This document shows, piece after piece, positions 31,492 to 37,155 of a stretch of DNA of 37,155 nucleotides. Numbering within the stretch: position 1 is the first letter of the stretch; each line of letters starts with the position of its first letter. The stretch comes from Saccharothrix sp. ST-888 (GTDB lineage Bacteria > Actinomycetota > Actinomycetes > Streptomycetales > Streptomycetaceae), in assembly GCF_000955975.1 (NCBI RefSeq), contig NZ_JYJF01000074.1:1-37155 (forward strand), in the 5' to 3' direction. The position numbers were made by a program, and so were the translations under genes. A model generated the notes under the pieces. It saw nothing but the letters and a program-made list of their open reading frames with translations, had not been told where the DNA came from and did no database searches.

Positions 31492-32517
31492 CTAGGGGCG
31501 GGAGGCGCCGACCGGGGTGCTCCACTGGGCGGGGACGGTGACCGGAGGGCCGGACAGTGGGTCGGCCGGTACTCGGGGGAGCCGGTAGGCCCAGGAGTGG
31601 TAGACCAGCCGGGAGGCGACGAAGCCGAGGGTGAGGCAGATCTCGCCGCCGATCGCGTCCATCCAGAAGTGGTTGGCCGTCGAGATGATCACCAGCAGCG
31701 TGGCCAGCGGGTAGGCCAGGCCGAGCAGTCGGGCCCAGAGCGGCTTGGCCAGGAAGAAGATCGCCAACCCGCACCACATCGACCACCCGATGTGCATCGA
31801 GGGCATCGCCGCGAACTGGTTGGAGACCTGCGCCCCCGCGCCGGAGGCCATCGAGCCCCAGGTGTCGTGCACCTTCACGGTGTCGATGAACCCGCCCGCG
31901 TCCATCAGCCGGGGCGGGGCCAGCGGGAAGAAGTAGAAGCCGACCAGCGCGACCCCGGTGGTGACGAAGAGCACTGTCCGCGCCGCCGCGTAACGGCCCG
32001 GATGCGAGCGGTACAGCCACACCAGCACACCGATGGTGATGACGAAGTGCAGTGTCGCGTAGTAGTAGTTCATCCCGACGATCAGCCAGGTGACCGAGTT
32101 CACACCGTGGTTGATCGAGCGTTCGACCGCGATGCCGATGCTCTGCTCGAAGTGCCAGATCCAGCTCGCGTGCTTCTGTGCGACCGTCGCCTGCTCGGGG
32201 ACGGCGTTGCGGACCAGGGAGTAGATCCAGTAGCTGAGGCCGATCAGCGCCAGCTCGAAGAGGAGTCGTGGTCTCGCCGGGTTCCTGCGCTGCTCGCGAA
32301 TACGGCTGCGGAGCGCGGCGCTGCGCGTCTGGGCGGCGCGGGTGGCTCCGTCCGGCGTGGGGTTCGATCGAACCGTGCCGTCGACGGAACCTGCACCGCT
32401 GGCCGCCTCGGCGCGTTCGGCGCCGGCTGTACGGATCTCGGTCGGTTCCCCCATGGACGAGAAGTCTGCCAGACGTCCTGTGGCCGTCTGCTCATCCTGC
32501 GGTAGTGGATTCTTCAC
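31492..32517 (-). CDS. PAP2-family membrane phosphatase or inositol-phosphotransferase-like protein
   Basis: A 341-residue protein with a long soluble, Ala/Arg-rich N-terminal region (about 1-85), then six membrane helices of the PAP2 superfamily. The active-site motifs are AMPSMHIGWS (the PSGH-type motif with Met in place of Gly) and STANHFWMDAIGG (the HxxxD-type motif). The LLFELALIGLSYWIYSLVRN and HFEQSIGIAVE segments are typical of the Aur1/Ipt1-like PAP2_3 branch found in actinobacteria, which may move phosphoinositol or phosphoryl groups between lipids rather than simply dephosphorylating them. The start is a GTG (32515-32517), with a run of Gs seven bases upstream. It converges on glnE and is divergent from the pullulanase gene. 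Confidence 0.85.
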   Translation of the reverse strand: MKNPLPQDEQTATGRLADFSSMGEPTEIRTAGAERAEAASGAGSVDGTVRSNPTPDGATRAAQTRSAALRSRIREQRRNPARPRLLFELALIGLSYWIYSLVRNAVPEQATVAQKHASWIWHFEQSIGIAVERSINHGVNSVTWLIVGMNYYYATLHFVITIGVLVWLYRSHPGRYAAARTVLFVTTGVALVGFYFFPLAPPRLMDAGGFIDTVKVHDTWGSMASGAGAQVSNQFAAMPSMHIGWSMWCGLAIFFLAKPLWARLLGLAYPLATLLVIISTANHFWMDAIGGEICLTLGFVASRLVYHSWAYRLPRVPADPLSGPPVTVPAQWSTPVGASRP

Positions 32518-32811
32518 CAGCTGTCCCCCCTGGGGGGTAGGGGGTGGGGACCGGAGGTGGGCATGGAGTCCATTGTGACTCGCACTCGAACGACCCGGTG
32601 ACCCGCCCCCCGAGTGGCGGAGAAGAGTGTGCGGGAGTAGGCGGGGGAGGCCCGCCGGCTGTCAGGCGCGACGGGCCACCGTCCCCGCACACGGGCCCGC
32701 CCGTCCCTCACCGGCAGGTCCGTGTGGTGCCGCCGCACAGCGGGGCACGCAGTGACTCTTTCCTGCGCACAACGGTTCGGTCAAGAGATTGCTTGCAAGT
32801 TTTACAACATC
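32518..32811. other. divergent intergenic region
   Basis: The gap between the PAP2 and amylopullulanase genes is 367 bases in all (32518-32884). The left part is G/C-rich with poly-G/poly-C runs and short low-complexity frames but no convincing gene. The right part is AT-rich and holds the amylopullulanase promoter, listed separately. Confidence 0.5.
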
Positions 32812-32840
32812 TTGCTGAAACATCTTGCAGTCGCTAGCGT
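32789..32840 (+). promoter_or_regulatory. amylopullulanase promoter with CTTGC repeats (probable MalR-type operator)
   Basis: A -35-like TTGCTG (32812-32817) and -10-like TAGCGT (32835-32840) are 17 bases apart. Overlapping them are CATCTTGC at 32808-32815 and again at 32821-32828, 13 bases apart, with the palindrome CTTGCAAG just upstream (32792-32799). CTTGC-type direct repeats are the known binding pattern of the LacI-family maltose regulator MalR/Reg1 in streptomycete amylase and malE promoters, so maltose-controlled expression is likely. Confidence 0.65.
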
Positions 32841-32884
32841 CCACGCCACTCGATGACGACCAGCTGCCTCAAGGGAGAGCCGCA

Positions 32885-35800
32885 GTGGCCGAAATACCGC
32901 TCCGCCACCCACGGAGCACTACCCCATTCCATAGCTCCAGGTTCCGTAGATCCGGGTTCCGCAGCGCCGGCCGGGCGCCCGCGCTGCTGGCCGCCTCGCT
33001 ACTGGCCACCTCGCTGGTGGCGGCGGCGCTCGGCCCGGCCGCTCCGGTGGTGGCCGCCACCCGCCCCGCCCCGCCCTCGGACGCCGCCCTGGCCGCTACG
33101 GCCGGGCGGCACGACCTGACCCGTGAACAGTTCTACTTCGTCCTCCCGGACCGCTTCGCCAACGGGAACCCCGGCAACGACACCGGCGGTATCACCGGCT
33201 CACGGCTGGACAACGGCCTCGATCCCACGGACAAGGGCTTCTACCACGGTGGCGACCTCCAGGGCCTGATCAACCGGCTCGACTACATCCAGGGCCTGGG
33301 CACCACCGCCATCTGGATGGCGCCGATCTTCAAGAACAGGCCGGTGCAGGGCACCGGCGACAATGCCTCGGCCGGCTACCACGGCTACTGGATCACCGAC
33401 TTCACCCAGGTCGACCCGCACTTCGGCACCAACGCCCAGCTCAAGGAGCTGATCGCCAAGGCGCACGCCAAGGGCATCAAGGTCTTCTTCGACGTCATCA
33501 CCAACCACACCGCCGACGTCATCGACCACACGGAGGGTAAGGACGACTACCGCTCGACCGGCGCGTACCCGACCCTGGACGCCGACGGCAACCCGGTCGA
33601 CGAGACCGCCGTCGCGGACGCGGGCGCGCCCTGGCCGAAGATCACCGCCGACTCCTTCCCCTACACCCCGACCTTCCGCAGCGCGGCGGACGCGAAGGCC
33701 AAGACCCCCTCCTGGCTGAACGACCCCGCGCTCTACCACAACCGGGGCAACTCGACCTTCGCCGGAGAGTCCGCCACCGAGGGCGACTTCTCCGGTCTGG
33801 ACGACCTGGACACCCAGAACCCCAAGGTGGTCGAGGGCTTCAAGAAGATCTACCAGGGCTGGGTCAGGGAGACCGGCGTGGACGGCTTCCGGATCGACAC
33901 CGTGAAGCACGTCGACATGGCCTTCTGGCAGAACTGGGCGCCCGCGCTCAAGCAGTACGCCGCCCAGCAGGGCGACAGGAACTTCTTCATGTTCGGCGAG
34001 GTCTACTCCGGCGACCCGGCGATCACCTCGCCGTACGTCACCAAGGGCAGGCTCCAGGCCACCCTGGACTTCCCGTTCCAGCAGGCCGCGCGGACCTATG
34101 TCTCGCAGAACGGCTCGGCCAGGGCGCTGTCCGAGGTGTACGGCCAGGACTACCGCTACACCAGCGCCGACACCGACGCGTACGAGCTGCCGACCTTCCT
34201 CGGCAACCACGACATGGGCCGCTTCGGCTCCTTCCTGCAGAGCGACAACCCGGGTGCGGGCCAGGACGAGCTGCTCAGGAAGGACCGACTGGCCGGCGAG
34301 CTGATGTTCCTGACCCGGGGGCAGCCGGTCGTCTACTACGGCGACGAGCAGGGCATGACCGGCGCGGGCGGCGACAAGGACGCCCGGCAGGACATGTTCG
34401 CCTCCAAGGTGCCCTCGTACAACAGCGACAACGTGATCGGCGGCAGTGCGGGCTCCGCCGACCGGTACGGCCGGAACGTGCCGCTCTACCAGGGGATTTC
34501 CACGCTGGCGCAGCTGCGGAAGGCCAACCCGGCGCTGGCCGACGGTGCGCAGATCGAGCGGTACGCCGCCGACGGGCCCGGGGTGTACGCCTTCTCGCGG
34601 ATCGACGCCAAGCAGCAGGTCGAGTACGTCGTCGCGGTCAACAACTCGACCGAGGCGAAGACCGTCACCCTGGACACCTTCTCGGCGGGGATGAACTTCG
34701 ACCGGATCTACCCGGCCGCCGGTGCCCGGACCACCAGTGGTGCGGACCGCAGGATCACCGTCACCGTGCCGCCGCTGTCGTCGACCGTCTACCGGGCGGC
34801 GGGCCGGCTGGCCAAGGTGGCGGCGGCGCCCCAACTGTCCTTGCAGCCACCGGCGGAGGGCTCCACCGGTACGGTCACGGTCGGGGCCGCGGTCGCGGAC
34901 GGCGGGTTCGACCGGGTCTCCTTCGCCGCGCAGATCGGCAACGGCCGCTGGCAGGTGCTCGGCACGGCCGACAACGGGACGTACCGGGTGACCCAGGACC
35001 TCGGCGCCCTCGCGCCCGGCACGGTGGTGCGGTACAAGGCTGTCGTGCAGACATCCAGCGGACAACTGCGTTCCACCACGGGAAGTTTCACCACCGGCAC
35101 CCCGGCCGCCAAGCCCGTGCCGACCGCGACCTCGCGCCCGTACGCGGTGGTGCACTACCAGCGCAAGAACGGCGACTACGACGGCTGGAACCTCTACGCC
35201 TGGGGCGACCTCGCCGACGGTGAGGCCACCGACTGGCCCGCCGGGCACGGCTTCACCGGCCGGGACGCCTACGGGGCCTTCGCCTACGTCAAGTTGAAGA
35301 GCGGCGCGTCCGACCTCGGATTCCTGGTCGAGAAGAACGGCGGCAAGGACGTCGAGGCCGACCGGCACATCGACCTCGCCACCACGGGCGAGGTGTGGCT
35401 CAAGGAGGGCGACCCCACCGTCCGGACCACCAACCCCGGGCCGGTCGACACGGTGCCCGCCGACACCGCCGTCATCCACTACCACCGGACGGACGGCAGC
35501 TACGACGGCTGGGGCCTGCACGACTGGACGGGCGCCGCCAAGCCCACCGACTGGGGCAGCCCGCTGCAGCCGGCCCGCCGGGACGCCTTCGGCGACGTCT
35601 TCGAGGTGCCGCTGGCCGCCGGGGCCACCAGCCTGAGCTACATCCTGCACAACGGCAACGACAAGGACCTGCCGAACGACCAGTCCCTGGACTTCGCCGT
35701 CAGCGGCCGGGAGGTGTGGATCCTCGGCGGCCGGCAGGACTACCTGCTCCCGCAGACCGCGGGCAGCTCGGCGCAGTTGGACCTCACCACCGCGAAGGCC

Positions 35801-37155
35801 CAGTGGATCGACGCGAAGACCGTGGTGGTTCCGGCCGACTTCGGTGCGAACGACGGCGCACTGGCCGGCGGCACCAGCGCCCAGCTGATCTACGACCCCG
35901 AGGGGGCCCTGCGGATCGACCAGGGCGCACTCAACCGGCCGGGGCACTGGATCAGGCTGAACCCCGGTGCGCTCACCGACGCCCAGAAGGCCAAGTACCC
36001 GCATCTGGCCGGCTACCGCGCCTTCACGGTGGACCGGCGCGACGCGGGCCGGATCACTCCCGCCCTGCGCAGCCAGGTGGTCTTCACCGAACACCTGCCC
36101 AGCGGCGCCCTGTCGGCCGCCACCGGCGTGCAACTCCCCGGCGTCCTGGACGACCTGTACGCGGGCAAGGCCGCCAAGGCCCGGCTCGGTCCGGTCTACC
36201 AGGGCGGGAAGGTCACCCTCTCGCTCTGGGCGCCGACCGCCACCCACGTCTCGGTCCAGCTCTTCGACCGGGCGAGTGGCGGCACGCCGAAGACCGTACC
36301 GCTCGGCCGGGACGACGCCACCGGCGTCTGGTCGCTGAGCCGCAGTGCCCGCGAACTGGACGGCAAGTACTACCTCTACCAGGTCGGGGTGTGGGCGCCG
36401 AGCGTCCAGCAGCCGGTGACCAACCTCGTCACCGATCCCTACTCGGTGGCGCTGTCCACCGACTCCAAGCGCAGTCTGGTCACCGACCTCGCCGACCGGC
36501 GCAACAAGCCGGACGGCTGGGACCGGCACCGCAGTCCGGCCGGCATCCCGGCCACCCGGCAGCAGATCCAGGAACTGCACGTCCGCGACTTCTCGGTGGC
36601 CGACACCACCGTGCCGGCCGCCGAGCGCGGCACGTACCTGGCCTTCACCGAGTCGAAGTCGGCCGGCATGACGCACCTGCGTGAGCTGGCCGAGGCGGGC
36701 ATCACCACCATCCACCTGCTGCCGACCTTCGACATCGCCACCATCCCGGAGAACCGCGCCGACCAGAAGCTGCCCGCCTGCGACCTCAAGTCGCTGCCGC
36801 CGGACAGCGAGAAGCAGCAGGAGTGCGTGGCGGCCGTGCAGGCCGACGACGCCTACAACTGGGGCTACGACCCGCTGCACTACACGGTGCCCGAGGGCTC
36901 GTACGCCACTGACCCCACCGGCACTGCGCGGACCGTCCAGTTCCGGCAGATGGTGCAGGCGATGCACGAGGTGGGACTGCGGGTGGTGCTGGACGTGGTC
37001 TACAACCACACCGCCGCCTCCGGCCAGGCCGACCACTCGGTGCTGGACAAGGTGGTGCCCGGCTACTACCAGCGGCTGGACGCCGCCGGGAAGGTGACCG
37101 CCGACAGCTGCTGCGCCGACACCGCACCCGAACACGCCATGATGAACAAGCTGGT
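32885..37155 (+). CDS. pulA: secreted alpha-amylase/pullulanase with two GH13 domains, 3' end outside window
   Basis: At least 1423 residues, open at the right edge. GTG 32885 has GGGAGAG five bases upstream. A basic leader and hydrophobic core ending near VVAAT form a signal peptide (about 1-58). The first GH13 domain (about 75-620) has the catalytic triad D338 (GFRIDTVKHV), E372 (FGEVYSG) and D443 (GNHDMGRF), as in alpha-amylases. An Ig-like stretch (about 645-745) is followed by two CBM41/PUD-type starch-binding domains (about 755-850 and 862-955), a pullulanase N2-like region, a CBM48 (about 1103-1190) and the start of a second GH13 domain with the pullulanase signature YNWGYDP (about 1320). 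Its catalytic residues lie outside the window. It would degrade alpha-1,4 and alpha-1,6 bonds of starch or pullulan, as SCO2226-type enzymes do. Confidence 0.92.
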   Translation, partial: MAEIPLRHPRSTTPFHSSRFRRSGFRSAGRAPALLAASLLATSLVAAALGPAAPVVAATRPAPPSDAALAATAGRHDLTREQFYFVLPDRFANGNPGNDTGGITGSRLDNGLDPTDKGFYHGGDLQGLINRLDYIQGLGTTAIWMAPIFKNRPVQGTGDNASAGYHGYWITDFTQVDPHFGTNAQLKELIAKAHAKGIKVFFDVITNHTADVIDHTEGKDDYRSTGAYPTLDADGNPVDETAVADAGAPWPKITADSFPYTPTFRSAADAKAKTPSWLNDPALYHNRGNSTFAGESATEGDFSGLDDLDTQNPKVVEGFKKIYQGWVRETGVDGFRIDTVKHVDMAFWQNWAPALKQYAAQQGDRNFFMFGEVYSGDPAITSPYVTKGRLQATLDFPFQQAARTYVSQNGSARALSEVYGQDYRYTSADTDAYELPTFLGNHDMGRFGSFLQSDNPGAGQDELLRKDRLAGELMFLTRGQPVVYYGDEQGMTGAGGDKDARQDMFASKVPSYNSDNVIGGSAGSADRYGRNVPLYQGISTLAQLRKANPALADGAQIERYAADGPGVYAFSRIDAKQQVEYVVAVNNSTEAKTVTLDTFSAGMNFDRIYPAAGARTTSGADRRITVTVPPLSSTVYRAAGRLAKVAAAPQLSLQPPAEGSTGTVTVGAAVADGGFDRVSFAAQIGNGRWQVLGTADNGTYRVTQDLGALAPGTVVRYKAVVQTSSGQLRSTTGSFTTGTPAAKPVPTATSRPYAVVHYQRKNGDYDGWNLYAWGDLADGEATDWPAGHGFTGRDAYGAFAYVKLKSGASDLGFLVEKNGGKDVEADRHIDLATTGEVWLKEGDPTVRTTNPGPVDTVPADTAVIHYHRTDGSYDGWGLHDWTGAAKPTDWGSPLQPARRDAFGDVFEVPLAAGATSLSYILHNGNDKDLPNDQSLDFAVSGREVWILGGRQDYLLPQTAGSSAQLDLTTAKAQWIDAKTVVVPADFGANDGALAGGTSAQLIYDPEGALRIDQGALNRPGHWIRLNPGALTDAQKAKYPHLAGYRAFTVDRRDAGRITPALRSQVVFTEHLPSGALSAATGVQLPGVLDDLYAGKAAKARLGPVYQGGKVTLSLWAPTATHVSVQLFDRASGGTPKTVPLGRDDATGVWSLSRSARELDGKYYLYQVGVWAPSVQQPVTNLVTDPYSVALSTDSKRSLVTDLADRRNKPDGWDRHRSPAGIPATRQQIQELHVRDFSVADTTVPAAERGTYLAFTESKSAGMTHLRELAEAGITTIHLLPTFDIATIPENRADQKLPACDLKSLPPDSEKQQECVAAVQADDAYNWGYDPLHYTVPEGSYATDPTGTARTVQFRQMVQAMHEVGLRVVLDVVYNHTAASGQADHSVLDKVVPGYYQRLDAAGKVTADSCCADTAPEHAMMNKL

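Noticed and set aside
33200..37135. 1311-codon open frame antisense to the amylopullulanase
   Set aside because: Val/Gly/His-rich shadow frame. The plus strand carries full GH13 active-site motifs.
1..37155. tRNA or rRNA genes, CRISPR arrays, insertion sequences, prophage genes
   Set aside because: No cloverleaf-like sequences, spaced repeats, transposase motifs, terminal inverted repeats or phage genes were seen by eye. The only short repeats are the two-copy ones reported.

Overview
The window is high-GC actinobacterial chromosome, most likely from the Streptomycetaceae (Streptomyces or Kitasatospora). The signs are a strong G/C bias at third codon positions, GTG starts, long GC-rich intergenic hairpins without U-tracts, a four-gene conservon, a SARP/AfsR-like regulator, GlnE, and the grouping of panB, nadE, glnA2, glnE and an amylopullulanase, which resembles the S. 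coelicolor core region as I remember it. I saw no tRNA, rRNA, insertion sequence, phage gene or CRISPR array. All function calls come from reading motifs; no database search was run.

Layout. 1-6.8 kb: the 5' part of an ACT-like protein gene at the left edge; a gene-free stretch; a PadR regulator with a palindromic operator in its promoter; a small unknown protein; a prim-pol-like protein with a degraded catalytic motif; methionine aminopeptidase (map) divergent from a small conserved protein; a scar in which the C-terminal third of an MFS exporter is joined to a short N-terminal piece of another gene; a conserved streptomycete protein; F420:NADPH oxidoreductase (npdG); and a small membrane protein. 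6.8-16.96 kb: a site-2 protease homologue; a 1154-residue SARP-NB-ARC regulator converging on a DrrAB-type ABC exporter; panB; and a DHA2 drug exporter followed by a TetR regulator, with palindromes between panB and the exporter.

17.0-22.8 kb: an EEP-family phosphatase/nuclease, nadE, a glutamine synthetase-like gene that matches GlnA2 (gamma-glutamylpolyamine synthetase) rather than a true glutamine synthetase, and an acyltransferase 3. 22.9-28.3 kb: a conservon (cvnA histidine kinase, cvnB roadblock, cvnC DUF742, cvnD GTPase) with overlapping starts and stops, followed closely by an FAD-dependent monooxygenase. 28.4-37.2 kb: glnE, a PAP2-family membrane protein, and a secreted two-catalytic-domain alpha-amylase/pullulanase that runs off the right edge and has CTTGC-type direct repeats over its promoter.

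How the genes work together. Nitrogen and polyamine metabolism (glnA2, glnE, nadE), cofactor synthesis (panB, nadE, npdG) and starch use (pullulanase) are core functions. The conservon is a membrane sensor with a Ras-like switch whose final output may be the flavin monooxygenase. Two exporter-plus-regulator sets (ABC with SARP, DHA2 with TetR) look like self-protection or secondary-metabolite modules. The most notable points are the monooxygenase-associated conservon with a changed CvnD specificity motif and a probable CTG start for cvnA, the 4.6-5.0 kb gene-fusion scar, the prim-pol protein lacking its second catalytic Asp, and the Ser-to-Ala change in the ammonium site of GlnA2.
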